Shown one piece after another: positions 1 through 7,410 of a DNA stretch of 17,760 nucleotides. The translations under genes and the position numbers were made by a program. The DNA comes from Spirochaetaceae bacterium UBA6243 (GTDB lineage: Bacteria > Spirochaetota > Spirochaetia > Treponematales > Rectinemataceae), in contig DJVZ01000012.1 of assembly GCA_002441395.1 (NCBI GenBank), forward strand, positions 1 to 17,760, written 5' to 3'. How positions within the stretch are numbered: position 1 is the stretch's first letter; each line of letters begins with the position of its first letter. The notes beneath the pieces are model-generated. The model saw nothing but the letters and a program-made list of their open reading frames with translations, was not told the origin of the DNA and searched no databases.

Positions 1-1827
1 GTAATTGTCGATGTCGGCGATTGCGCCATCGATCAGCGCTCTCACTCGCGCAAGGGTGATGCGGAAGGAATAGACGGAGCTTTCCAGCCGCTTCAGGAGG
101 TTGATGCACATGAGGCGGCGGATACCGATTTCGCGGCCGGCGCGGTCGATGTTGGCACTGGGATCTATATATTTCGCCCGCTTGCTGTCCAGCAGGAAAT
201 CGGTCGGTACATACACGGCAAGGTTGAGCAGCATCAACTCTTCGTAAATTTCGTCGTAGTCGATTGCCGAAGGCAGGTCGGTCAGCTTCGGGCGCAGGGC
301 GAGCGGCTTCATCCTTTCGGGAAATTTTCCGATCTTCGCGATGTCGTAGTATTTCTCAATATGCCTGCGCGAGCGCGCGATCGTCACGCTGTCGAGCACC
401 GTGAAGAAATCGAAATCCAAAGCGTGCAGGAGGTTTTCGGTTGTGCGTTCCCTGGGATCGAGCTTGCTCCACCTGGTGAATGCGGTCTGCGCATCGCGGA
501 AGATAAGATCGATCGGCTTCGATGTGCCGAGTTTGTCGTTAATCAGCGCAGGTTTGCCTTCATAGGCCAGTTCAAGCTGATGCCGAAGGTCGGAAAAATT
601 GTTGTTGACGGGGGTCGCCGAGAGCATCAGCACCTTCGTCTTGATGCCCTCGCGGATAACTTTGTTCATAAGCCGCAGGTAGCGGTTCTCTCGCCTGTCA
701 TCGCCGCGCCCCGAATAATCGCCGCCATTGCGGAAGTTGTGGCTCTCGTCGATGACGAGGAGGTCGTAGTTGCTCCAATTCAGCTTCGCGAGATCGATAT
801 GCCCGGTCATTCCCGCGTCGCGCGACAAATCGGTATGGTACAGCACGTCGTAGCGCAGGCGGTCGCGGGCTATCGGGTTGTTCAGGTAGTTCTGGCGGAA
901 CGTGTTCCAGTTTTCGCTGAGTTTCTTCGGCGTAAGCACAAGCACGTTGCGGTTGCGAAGTTCATAATATTTTATGACGGCGAGAGCGGTGAAAGTTTTC
1001 CCCAAGCCGACTGAATCGGCAAGGATGCAGCCGTCGAATTTTTCCAGCTTATTGATGACCGCGAGGGCGGCGTCCTTCTGGAAATCGTACAACTTATTCC
1101 AGATGGCTGTTTGCTTAAAGCCCGTCGCCTCGTTCGGCACTAGATCCTCGCTTATGTCCTCCAGGAACTCATTGAAAATGTTGTAGATGGCGACGAAGTA
1201 GACGAACTCCGGCGAATTTTCGTTGTAGGCCGCGGTGATGCCATCGACGACCTGGTCGGTCACGTCCTGAAGGAGGCTTTTGTCGTTCCAGATCTGCTCG
1301 AATTTCTTGACGTACTGACCGGCAAGCGGCGCGTCGATCCGGTTGACAAGGTTCATTATGGTATTGCCGCGTTCGCAGCCCAAGTCCGAGGTGGTAAAGG
1401 AATTGATCGGGGAATACGCTATTGTCTCCGATGGCTTGACGACGCTCAGGAATCCGCTCATCTGGCCGCCGGTTACGTTGGAACGGAAGTGCGCCTTTTT
1501 CCGTATCCATTCCGCGCATTCGCGGGCAATCGCCTTTTGGGTCAATTCATTGCGGAGCTTAACCTCGAACTCCGTGCCGTAAAGCGAGCGTTCGCGGTTA
1601 AGGCGCGGGATATAGAATTCCCGCTTTTCTTTCGGGGCTTTCTCGCGCAAAAAGGTCGGCGAGGTGAACAGGAAGCGCAGCTCGTCTATCCCTTCGAGCT
1701 GCTTCTTCAGCGCCTCGTAGGCGTATATCGAAAAACAGGCCGCGGCGATCGAGAGCTTGTCTCCCTTCGATATCGTCGCCGCCAAATCGTCCTTGAGCGT
1801 ATTATTTACGTTGTCAAGAATTTGCAT
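1..1827 (-). CDS. SNF2-family DEAD/DEAH helicase with PLD-like N-terminus (3' end outside window)
   Basis: The first 609 codons of a large superfamily 2 DNA translocase; the reading frame is still open at the left edge. Residues about 1-190 resemble a phospholipase-D-like domain: a KLSIAAACFSIYAYEAL segment, then SPINSFTTSDLG, which looks like the second half of a PLD motif. I find no intact HxKx4D motif, so this domain is probably non-catalytic. Helicase motifs follow: Walker A DSVGLGKT (271-278, Lys277), motif II DESH (360-363) and motif III SAT (403-405). The second RecA-like lobe must lie beyond the edge; relatives are about 1000-1100 residues. The ATG at 1827 is preceded by GGGAG. Family members are often found near DNA methylases or other accessory genes, but no partner is visible here. 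Helicase identity is secure; biological role, possibly defence or DNA repair, is inference. Confidence 0.9.
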   Translation of the reverse strand, partial: MQILDNVNNTLKDDLAATISKGDKLSIAAACFSIYAYEALKKQLEGIDELRFLFTSPTFLREKAPKEKREFYIPRLNRERSLYGTEFEVKLRNELTQKAIARECAEWIRKKAHFRSNVTGGQMSGFLSVVKPSETIAYSPINSFTTSDLGCERGNTIMNLVNRIDAPLAGQYVKKFEQIWNDKSLLQDVTDQVVDGITAAYNENSPEFVYFVAIYNIFNEFLEDISEDLVPNEATGFKQTAIWNKLYDFQKDAALAVINKLEKFDGCILADSVGLGKTFTALAVIKYYELRNRNVLVLTPKKLSENWNTFRQNYLNNPIARDRLRYDVLYHTDLSRDAGMTGHIDLAKLNWSNYDLLVIDESHNFRNGGDYSGRGDDRRENRYLRLMNKVIREGIKTKVLMLSATPVNNNFSDLRHQLELAYEGKPALINDKLGTSKPIDLIFRDAQTAFTRWSKLDPRERTTENLLHALDFDFFTVLDSVTIARSRRHIEKYYDIAKIGKFPERMKPLALRPKLTDLPSAIDYDEIYEELMLLNLAVYVPTDFLLDSKRAKYIDPSANIDRAGREIGIRRLMCINLLKRLESSVYSFRITLARVRALIDGAIADIDNY

Positions 1828-1880
1828 GCGTTTTCTCCCGCCTGGCCGGCGCGCAACGATTTCTATGCACGGTACATCTT

Positions 1881-1889
1881 AGTATACCA
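1881..1889 (-). promoter_or_regulatory. Extended -10 promoter element for the helicase gene
   Basis: Read on the minus strand the bases are TGGTATACT: a -10 hexamer TATACT (1886-1881) with an upstream TG extension. It lies about 55 bases upstream of the helicase start. No convincing -35 hexamer sits 16-18 bases further up, which is normal for extended -10 promoters. Confidence 0.4.
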
Positions 1890-1985
1890 TAGCTTCCCGT
1901 GAGCTGTGTTGTTCAAGTCCCACTGCCGGCAACCTCTTTTTGATTTTTTTGTCTTTTTTGCTCTTCCAAAATTTAAAGAATTATA

Positions 1986-1991
1986 TATAAT
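1986..1991 (+). promoter_or_regulatory. Probable -10 box for the FMN-binding protein gene
   Basis: A perfect TATAAT lies in an A/T-rich stretch 56 bases upstream of the ATG at 2048. The -35 is poor: TTCCAA at 1964-1969 gives a 16-base spacer. The 220-base gap 1828-2047 between the divergent genes otherwise holds only the helicase promoter element and T-rich sequence. Confidence 0.4.
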
Positions 1992-2047
1992 AATTACTCG
2001 ATAGGCTCGTTGCAGCCTCTTTTAATGCTATTAGGGGGTCACCTAAT

Positions 2048-2602
2048 ATGAAAAAATTTCTTATTGCCGCGCTGGTGCTGGTAATGGCAGGCGCGGTATG
2101 GGCACAGACGCCGGGAGGAATCAGCTCGGCGATGTCAACGCGCATGGAAGCCGATTTCACCAAGATCGTCACCGACATGGGATGGGGAACTGTCGACACG
2201 GTCCGTCCGGTGCTCGCAGAGAGAATGTGGGACTACTACTTCTTCTATCCGGTCCTGAATAAAGACAAACAGGTCACCGGGTATGTGTGGTGGGCAAAGA
2301 ATGTCCGCATCGCTTCCCACTATGAGGATATTCTCGCGATCATCAATCCTGATGGCACTCTGCAGAACCTGTGGGTCGGCGCCAACAGTCGCCACGCGGA
2401 TTTCTATACCGATTTCGCCAAGAAGTCTCAGGGCGCGGCGATCCAGAAATTCATCGGCATGGATTCCAAGCGCGACTGGAATGAAGCGACCGATGCGGTC
2501 TCCGGCTCGACGTTCTCCGCGTACAAATATTTCGGCGAACTGAAAGCGGTGCTCGCCTGCTTCAAGATTTATGTGATCGACGCGGGAAAACTCATAAAGT
2601 AA
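2048..2602 (+). CDS. Exported FMN-binding domain protein
   Basis: 184 residues with a signal peptide (MKK followed by a hydrophobic core, likely signal peptidase I cleavage after Ala19 in AVWA-Q; no lipobox). The rest fits a small FMN_bind domain as in NqrC/RnfG: a GYV strand near 78-80, a DGTL turn near 102-105, and the C-terminal motif DAVSGST at 149-155. In the known family the Thr of S(T)GxT carries FMN through a phosphoester bond put on by ApbE; here that residue would be Thr155. A role as a periplasmic or surface electron carrier is inferred. The gene is a single unit: AGGGGG ribosome site upstream, strong terminator 70 bases downstream. No apbE, nqr or rnf gene is in the window. It could be a divergent domain that binds FMN only loosely. 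Confidence 0.72.
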   Translation: MKKFLIAALVLVMAGAVWAQTPGGISSAMSTRMEADFTKIVTDMGWGTVDTVRPVLAERMWDYYFFYPVLNKDKQVTGYVWWAKNVRIASHYEDILAIINPDGTLQNLWVGANSRHADFYTDFAKKSQGAAIQKFIGMDSKRDWNEATDAVSGSTFSAYKYFGELKAVLACFKIYVIDAGKLIK

Positions 2603-2673
2603 TTCAATTTCAGAAAGACCGGCCGGCGGAGCTTCAGAATGCGCCCGAAGTCTCCGCGTGTCGGTTTGAATGG

Positions 2674-2718
2674 AAAAGGGCTGCCCCATGGTGTGACCAT
2701 GACAAGGCAGCCTTTTTT
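2674..2718 (+). terminator. Nested-hairpin intrinsic terminator between convergent genes
   Basis: GGCTGCC (2679-2685) pairs perfectly with GGCAGCC (2706-2712). The stem extends outward by A-T pairs, and the loop holds a second hairpin, CATGGT with ACCATG. Six T's (2713-2718) follow on the plus strand. Read on the minus strand the stem is followed by only TTTT, so it may also weakly stop the convergent beta-barrel gene. Confidence 0.85.
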
Positions 2719-2754
2719 ATGCCCCGGGAAATTCTAAGTTTGAGCCCTCTGTGC

Positions 2755-3891
2755 TCAATAGTGTGCAACAAACGTAAAATTCCAGAAGAAGCCCTGCGGG
2801 CTGGAATAGTATATCGGAGCCAGAGGATCATGAATCGGCCAGCGCCATCCCGCGTATGCGCCCAGCCAGAGGAAATTCAGCACCGAGAGTGAAACGCCTG
2901 CGCCGGTTGAGGCAAAAACGCCGGAATTGTCCGCGAGAGATGATCCGTTGGGGGAACCGTAGAGCCCGGCATATCCCGCGGCGTCTGCGAATATATAGCC
3001 TACAGGATAGACTACGAGATTTTTGAAAAGCGAAGGTCCCGCGACTCGCAGTTCCGCGCTGGCGTAGGCTTTGGCCGGCGATTCATATCCCCAGGACTGT
3101 GCCCCGCGCACCATGTCTCCGATACCCTCTGTTCCGACAAGTCCGCCGAACGAGGTGAGCACTTCCTGGGGAATAGCGGAGCCCGCCGCGTAGTCTCCAG
3201 CGCCGTAAAGGACAAGGTAAGGAGCGATTAAGGACGGATTTCTCAGTGTGTTGCACTCTGCTGAAAGCGGGATGAACGCTTCGGCGGTCAGATTTGCCCG
3301 TCCATAATTCGTCGGCGTACTTGTGAAGCTGGCGAATTGCGGACTGTACTCCACCGAAAGCTCGGCATAGGTTCCTGTTTTTCGGTTGATTTCTCTCCAC
3401 CGGCTTGAATCGAAGGCTATGCCCGCGGTGCCCGAGACCGATTCGATGTTTTGCGCGTCTGTGAAAAGCGTTGTGGGGAAGCTCGTTGCGTTCGACTCAT
3501 ACCGCCCGCGCACGAGGCCGAAAAGCCAGGCGGCCGCGTCGTCGTCTCTGATTAAATACTGTCTCAGGCCTATTTCCGCGAGCGCATTTGTCCAGTAAAA
3601 GCGGTTTGTGCCATCGATGGTCGCTGGTTCGGCAATGGGGACAGATGTCGTTGTGTCGCGCAAGATCATTCTCGACTCATAGCCGGCGGCTCCCCGCAGC
3701 GTGAGCGATGTCATGCTTCCCAAGGGAATTTCGAGGGCGAGGTCGGCGCCTGCCGGCAGAGGCAGTCCGGCGATGATGTCGCTGTTCGTCTTGATACTGT
3801 TGAGCGAAAAAGAAATGCCCGGCGAAGCGGAGACGTACATCGATCCATAGAAAAGAAGTAACGACAGAGCGAAAAGTGTTCGCTTTGACAT
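2755..3891 (-). CDS. Predicted outer-membrane beta-barrel protein
   Basis: 378 residues. An N-terminal signal peptide (MSKRT then a hydrophobic core, likely cleavage around Ala22) is followed by alternating polar/aromatic strands typical of beta-barrels. The chain ends in an aromatic-rich strand (FFWNFTFVAHY) with a terminal Tyr, as expected for insertion by the BAM complex. A VRG tripeptide at 261-263, then SWGYES and a conserved-looking ASAELRV strand, recalls the VRG(F/Y) loop of Omp85-type barrels, but there are no POTRA domains. The start has an excellent AAGGAGG site. It follows the flavin-reductase-like gene by 32 bases and probably shares its transcript. Substrate and exact family are unknown; barrel topology is well supported, the Omp85 resemblance is tentative. 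Confidence 0.7.
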   Translation of the reverse strand: MSKRTLFALSLLLFYGSMYVSASPGISFSLNSIKTNSDIIAGLPLPAGADLALEIPLGSMTSLTLRGAAGYESRMILRDTTTSVPIAEPATIDGTNRFYWTNALAEIGLRQYLIRDDDAAAWLFGLVRGRYESNATSFPTTLFTDAQNIESVSGTAGIAFDSSRWREINRKTGTYAELSVEYSPQFASFTSTPTNYGRANLTAEAFIPLSAECNTLRNPSLIAPYLVLYGAGDYAAGSAIPQEVLTSFGGLVGTEGIGDMVRGAQSWGYESPAKAYASAELRVAGPSLFKNLVVYPVGYIFADAAGYAGLYGSPNGSSLADNSGVFASTGAGVSLSVLNFLWLGAYAGWRWPIHDPLAPIYYSSPQGFFWNFTFVAHY

Positions 3892-3923
3892 AGCGCGGGT
3901 CCCTCCTTAGAATTTCTTCGGCA

Positions 3924-4478
3924 TTAGAGCCGCTTCCCCGGTGTATACCAGGTTGTGTCATCGAGGTAATGCAGTCGGAGCTTCCAGCTTTCGGGCACTC
4001 CGAAGGCTTTGTGGATGGCGCCGAGCACAATCCCCGAGGTTCCTTCGACGATTATCCGCTCGAGCGAACACTCCATCCACGCCGCGACTCCTTCAGGGAT
4101 ACGGATGTCGATGGATTGTGCGGTGAAATATGGCACTTCAAGAAGCTCGAATTTGTCGACATCGAAGCCACTGACCGCCCCGGCGCGCTCAATCAGCGCG
4201 CGCATTTCGAAGGAAGGGAGCGCGACGACGAATTGGCCATTCTCCTGAATATCGCGGAAGGTCTTATGCGAAGTATCACAGACGAGGAGCAATTTGCTGA
4301 CCGGATCGTATTCATACGGCGTACACCATGCGAGCGGCGCGAAGTCGTAGCGCAGAGCGGAACTTTTGGGTGTCGAGCCTCGCGTGCAGAGCAAGATCAG
4401 CCCGCCGGGATTCTGAAGGCTGTATGCCTTTCCCGCGGGAATTTCTTTATATTTTTCCGGAATGGAAGATGTGGCCAT
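3924..4478 (-). CDS. Flavin reductase-like (FMN-binding split-barrel) protein
   Basis: 184 residues matching the flavin-reductase-like split-barrel family (DIM6/NTAB type). The N-terminal half has the usual order: a GGLILLCTRG strand, then PLAWCTPYEYDP, then KTFRDIQENGQFVVALPS, the segment that usually contacts the FMN phosphate and isoalloxazine. The C-terminal part (ECSLERIIVEGTSGIVLGAI) is the standard closing strand. The ATG at 4478 is chosen over an upstream in-frame ATG at 4532 because AAAGGAGGG sits directly before it. Such proteins bind FMN and reduce it with NAD(P)H or act as small flavin-dependent oxidoreductases; the substrate cannot be read from sequence. Placed between mntP and the beta-barrel gene on the same strand. 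Confidence 0.78.
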   Translation of the reverse strand: MATSSIPEKYKEIPAGKAYSLQNPGGLILLCTRGSTPKSSALRYDFAPLAWCTPYEYDPVSKLLLVCDTSHKTFRDIQENGQFVVALPSFEMRALIERAGAVSGFDVDKFELLEVPYFTAQSIDIRIPEGVAAWMECSLERIIVEGTSGIVLGAIHKAFGVPESWKLRLHYLDDTTWYTPGKRL

Positions 4479-4512
4479 AAACCCTCCTTTGATGCTTCGA
4501 TGAGGATTATTT

Positions 4513-4532
4513 GCGCCTATGGAGAGGCGCAC
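4513..4532 (-). other. Perfect 7-bp hairpin between mntP and the flavin reductase gene
   Basis: On the minus strand TGCGCCT and AGGCGCA flank a 6-base loop. No T-run follows in either direction, so it is not a standard terminator. It lies within the 65-base gap and would be in the transcript if these genes are co-transcribed. Confidence 0.5.
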
Positions 4533-4543
4533 TCATGGAGCAT

Positions 4544-5131
4544 TTATTGTCCTCTGGCAAGATGCTCAATCAGTATTTTAAGGCCAATGAGGATCAGAAT
4601 GCTACCTCCGGCTATTTCTGTCCACTCTTTGAGAACGTTTTTGAGGCGTTTGCCAAATTCGATGCCAAGAAGACACACCCCAAAGGTCGTCACGCCGATG
4701 ATGAGGCTGGGGATGAATATGGACTCGCCCAGAATACTGTACGAGAGGCCGACGGCCAAGGCATCGATGCTCGTGGCAAACGCGAGCACAAGAAGCGTGT
4801 CCCATTTCATGATGCCGTTCACCTTTGGGCTCTCGTCGGGATCGGGACAATCGGCTTTTTTTCGCGCCCGAATGGCCTCGTAGAGCATTTTGCCGCCGAC
4901 CACGGCGAGCAGCGCGAACGCGATCCAGTGATCAAATCCCTGAATAAACTTGCTGAAGGCCGAGCCGAGCAGCCATCCGACAATCGGCATGAAGAATTGA
5001 AACAGGCCGAACATGAACGCGGCGCGCAGGCCGATCAGGAGAGGAAGGGCGTCGGTACAGGCCGCCGCGGAGGCGGAGACCGCAAAAGCATCGGCGGCAA
5101 GGGCAAAGCCTACAAGAATATAAGTCAGCAT
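4544..5131 (-). CDS. mntP: MntP-type manganese efflux pump
   Basis: 195 residues, strongly hydrophobic, with six predicted membrane segments in the two-repeat arrangement of the MntP (YebN/DUF204) family. Each repeat carries the expected acidic signature: ALAADAFAVS near 10-19 (Asp14) and ATSIDALAVG near 119-128 (Asp123), the membrane Asp residues required for Mn(II) export in characterised homologues. Two starts are possible: ATG at 5131, or an in-frame TTG at 5137. The GAGG site is 10 bases before the ATG but only 4 before the TTG, so ATG is preferred. The stop of the upstream lyase gene is 40 bases away, leaving no room for a yybP-ykoY Mn riboswitch; expression is probably from the ridA-malY transcript. 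Confidence 0.93.
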   Translation of the reverse strand: MLTYILVGFALAADAFAVSASAAACTDALPLLIGLRAAFMFGLFQFFMPIVGWLLGSAFSKFIQGFDHWIAFALLAVVGGKMLYEAIRARKKADCPDPDESPKVNGIMKWDTLLVLAFATSIDALAVGLSYSILGESIFIPSLIIGVTTFGVCLLGIEFGKRLKNVLKEWTEIAGGSILILIGLKILIEHLARGQ

Positions 5132-5171
5132 GGCCAAGAATCCTCAGTCTAGCATGAAGCGAACAAGAGCG

Positions 5172-6347
5172 CTAGGAAATTGTGTAAACCGCCTTTTCGA
5201 GCTGTTCGAGCGCTTTTACAAGGATACTCCGGGGACATGCGATGTTGAGGCGCATAAAACCCGACCCGCCTGTTCCGAACATGGTCCCATCGTCGAGCCA
5301 GAGCTTGGCGTCTTTCAGGAACAAGGCGTGAAGCTGGGCGTCGCTGAGCCCGAGGCCGCGGCAATCGAGCCAGGGAAGATAGGTGCCTTCGAGAGGGAAC
5401 ACTTTGATGACGGGAACGCGCTGGGCAAGGAAGTGCCGCACTGTATCGTAATTCTCTCTTAAATAAATCAATAGCTCTTCAAGCCATGGCTCACCCTTGT
5501 CATATGCCGCGCCCTGGGCGACCATGCCGAAGATATTGGACAGACCAAGACCTATATTTGTCACCTGCTGCACAAAGGCATTGCGCAGGCGTGCGTTGGG
5601 GATGACTATGTTCGCGGTCTGAAGCCCCGCGAGGTTGAAGGTTTTGTTCGGCGCGGTGAGGGTGATCGTTATGGCTGCCGCCTTGTCCGAAACAGTCGCC
5701 GTGCAATGATGAACCTCCGTTCCCAGGATGATGTCGGAGTGGATCTCGTCGGAGACTATCACAATGCCTCGCCCGGCGCAGATATCGACGAGCCGGGAGA
5801 GCTCGCCGGTGGTCCACACCCGCCCGACCGGATTGTGCGGGCTGCAGAGGATGAGAAGCTTTGTGCGCTCGTCGATCTTTTTTTCGAGATCGTCAAAAGC
5901 CATCGTATACCGGCCATCTTGAATCACGAGCGGGTTTTCCACCAACTGGCGTCCATTGTTCCGCACGGCGGACTCGAATGGATAATACACGGGCGGCTGC
6001 ACGATGATTTTATCGCCAGGCTGCGTGTACGCGAGCACGGCGAGATTGAGGGCGGGGACCACGCCCGGCGAAAAGACTATCCACTCTTTCTTGATGTCCC
6101 AGGAATCGCGGCGCTTCATCCATTCGATGAAGGAGCGATAGTATTCTTCGGAACAGTTGGTGTAGCCATAAATGGGATGCGCGGCGCGATCCTGAATGGC
6201 CTCGACCACTTCGGGAGGACTCGCAAAGTCCATGTCGGCCACCCAGAGAGGAATCGCGTCACGGCAGTCCTCGGGAAGAAGCCCTGTATCCCATTTTATG
6301 CTGTGAGTCTTTGTTCGGTCGATCAGAGAATCAAAATTGTAGGGCAC
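5172..6347 (-). CDS. patB: MalY/PatB family PLP-dependent C-S beta-lyase (aminotransferase fold)
   Basis: 391 residues, the usual size for MalY/PatB, a fold-type I PLP enzyme that cleaves cystathionine or other cysteine S-conjugates to a thiol, pyruvate and ammonia. Visible landmarks: PLWVADMDF (33-41) and YGYT (60-63), both typical of the subgroup; HNPVGRVW (171-178, Asn172 near the PLP ring oxygen); SDEIHSDI (199-206, Asp200 for the pyridine nitrogen); APNKTFNLAGL with Lys235 as the Schiff-base lysine. The start is GTG; a TAAGGA ribosome site 7 bases upstream overlaps the stop codon of ridA, so translation is probably coupled. PatB naming follows the family; a specific aminotransferase activity cannot be excluded. 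Confidence 0.88.
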   Translation of the reverse strand: MPYNFDSLIDRTKTHSIKWDTGLLPEDCRDAIPLWVADMDFASPPEVVEAIQDRAAHPIYGYTNCSEEYYRSFIEWMKRRDSWDIKKEWIVFSPGVVPALNLAVLAYTQPGDKIIVQPPVYYPFESAVRNNGRQLVENPLVIQDGRYTMAFDDLEKKIDERTKLLILCSPHNPVGRVWTTGELSRLVDICAGRGIVIVSDEIHSDIILGTEVHHCTATVSDKAAAITITLTAPNKTFNLAGLQTANIVIPNARLRNAFVQQVTNIGLGLSNIFGMVAQGAAYDKGEPWLEELLIYLRENYDTVRHFLAQRVPVIKVFPLEGTYLPWLDCRGLGLSDAQLHALFLKDAKLWLDDGTMFGTGGSGFMRLNIACPRSILVKALEQLEKAVYTIS

Positions 6348-6357
6348 GATATCATCC

Positions 6358-6738
6358 TTATGCTTTGTAGGCTATTGCTTCGATTTCGACGAGGGCATCC
6401 TTCGGAAGCGCCGCGACCTGGAACGCGCTTCTGGCCGGAAAATCTTTCCTGAAGAAGTCACCATAGATTGCATTGACCGCGCTGAAATCGCGGATGTCTT
6501 TGAGGAATACGGTTGTCTTGACCACATCGGCGGGGGAACAGCCGCCCGCTTCGAGCACCGAGGCGAGATTATGCAGAGCCTGGGCGGCTTGCGCTTCGAT
6601 GCCTTCGGCGAGGCCGCCTGTCTTGGGATCGATGCCGAGCTGGCCGGAACAGAATACGAAATTGCCGGCCCTGTTCGCGTGGCTGTAGGGACCGATCGCC
6701 GCGGGCGCGTTCGACGCGCCGATGCACTGTTTATTCAT
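6358..6738 (-). CDS. ridA: RidA family 2-iminobutanoate/2-iminopropanoate deaminase
   Basis: 126 residues, full family length (YjgF/YER057c/UK114). Conserved positions are present: GPYSHA (16-21), SGQLGIDP (31-38), PARSAFQVAALP (101-112) with the catalytic Arg103, and the closing EIEAIA with Glu120. RidA hydrolyses reactive imines that arise from 2-aminoacrylate, protecting PLP enzymes. The gene ends 10 bases before the MalY/PatB start; that enzyme class produces just this kind of intermediate. The ATG at 6738 has an AAGGAG site. RidA rather than another Rid subfamily is likely because the Arg is kept. Confidence 0.93.
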   Translation of the reverse strand: MNKQCIGASNAPAAIGPYSHANRAGNFVFCSGQLGIDPKTGGLAEGIEAQAAQALHNLASVLEAGGCSPADVVKTTVFLKDIRDFSAVNAIYGDFFRKDFPARSAFQVAALPKDALVEIEAIAYKA

Positions 6739-6761
6739 GATTACTCCTTGTAATATATATA

Positions 6762-6767
6762 ATTATA
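6762..6767 (-). promoter_or_regulatory. Candidate -10 box upstream of ridA
   Basis: TATAAT on the minus strand, 23 bases upstream of the ridA ATG, within an A/T-rich stretch of the 106-base gap after the DJ-1 gene. No good -35 hexamer is seen at the right distance, so ridA may also be read from the VIT1 promoter. Confidence 0.35.
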
Positions 6768-6844
6768 TACCATCGACCATGATGGCGTTTATGCGGGCCG
6801 GGGCAAACAGCCGCCAACCAGATGTATCTGACAAGTGCGCCAGC

Positions 6845-7393
6845 TTATTTCAAGAGCGCATGCTGGGCGACTTCGTCTGCCTTTTGGCGATTTTCGAGAG
6901 CCGCGATGATTGCCACCGCGAACTCGCCCGCGGTGCCGGGGCCTCGCGAAGTAATGATATTGCCGTCCACGACGACGCGCTCGGGAACAAAATGCGCGCC
7001 CTGGACCGAATCCTCTGTCCCCGGATAGCCTGTGAATCTTTTCCCCTGAAGCAAATTGCAGGCGCCGTGGAGGACCACGGCGGGCGCCGCGCAGATGGCC
7101 GCGATGAGCTTGCCCTGTGCATAATGGCGACTTATGAGGTTTCGTACCGTGGAACTCTCCGCAAGATTGCGCGCGCCCGGCATACCGCCAGGGAGGACAA
7201 TCGCGTCGTAATCGCGCTCGAGGGCTTCTGGGCCCGCGTCGGTCTCGACGACGATGCCGTGGGCGCCCTTGACTTTCCTGCCGGCAATGCCCGCGATCGT
7301 GACATTGATGTCCGCGCGGCGCAGATAATCAGCCGGCGTAAGCGCCTCGACTTCCTCAAAACCTTCAGCGAGAAGCAGACATGCGGTTTTCAT
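6845..7393 (-). CDS. DJ-1/PfpI family protein
   Basis: 182 residues that align end to end with human DJ-1 (PARK7) and bacterial YajL. The nucleophile elbow AAICAAPAVV places Cys101 where DJ-1 has Cys106; the partner glutamate is Glu16 in EGFEEVEALTP (DJ-1 Glu18); VLPGGMPGARNL and TSRGPGTAGEFAVAI match the two other family blocks; His134 matches His126. Members act as protective cysteine enzymes or redox chaperones; claims of deglycase activity are disputed in the field, so no single reaction is assigned. The ATG has an AGGAGG site and follows the VIT1-type transporter gene by 17 bases, so the two are almost surely one transcript. Confidence 0.92.
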   Translation of the reverse strand: MKTACLLLAEGFEEVEALTPADYLRRADINVTIAGIAGRKVKGAHGIVVETDAGPEALERDYDAIVLPGGMPGARNLAESSTVRNLISRHYAQGKLIAAICAAPAVVLHGACNLLQGKRFTGYPGTEDSVQGAHFVPERVVVDGNIITSRGPGTAGEFAVAIIAALENRQKADEVAQHALLK

Positions 7394-7410
7394 GTATTCC
7401 TCCTGTATTT

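Noticed and set aside
361..1902. Several plus-strand open frames opposite the helicase
   Set aside because: They overlap a continuous minus-strand reading frame with all helicase motifs and lack coherent protein features.
4479..4532. ATG at 4532 as the start of the flavin-reductase-like gene
   Set aside because: It would put the strong AAAGGAGGG ribosome site inside the coding region; the ATG at 4478 sits right after that site and fits the family's N-terminus.
5132..5171. Possible yybP-ykoY manganese riboswitch upstream of mntP
   Set aside because: Only 40 bases separate mntP from the preceding stop codon, too short for that element.
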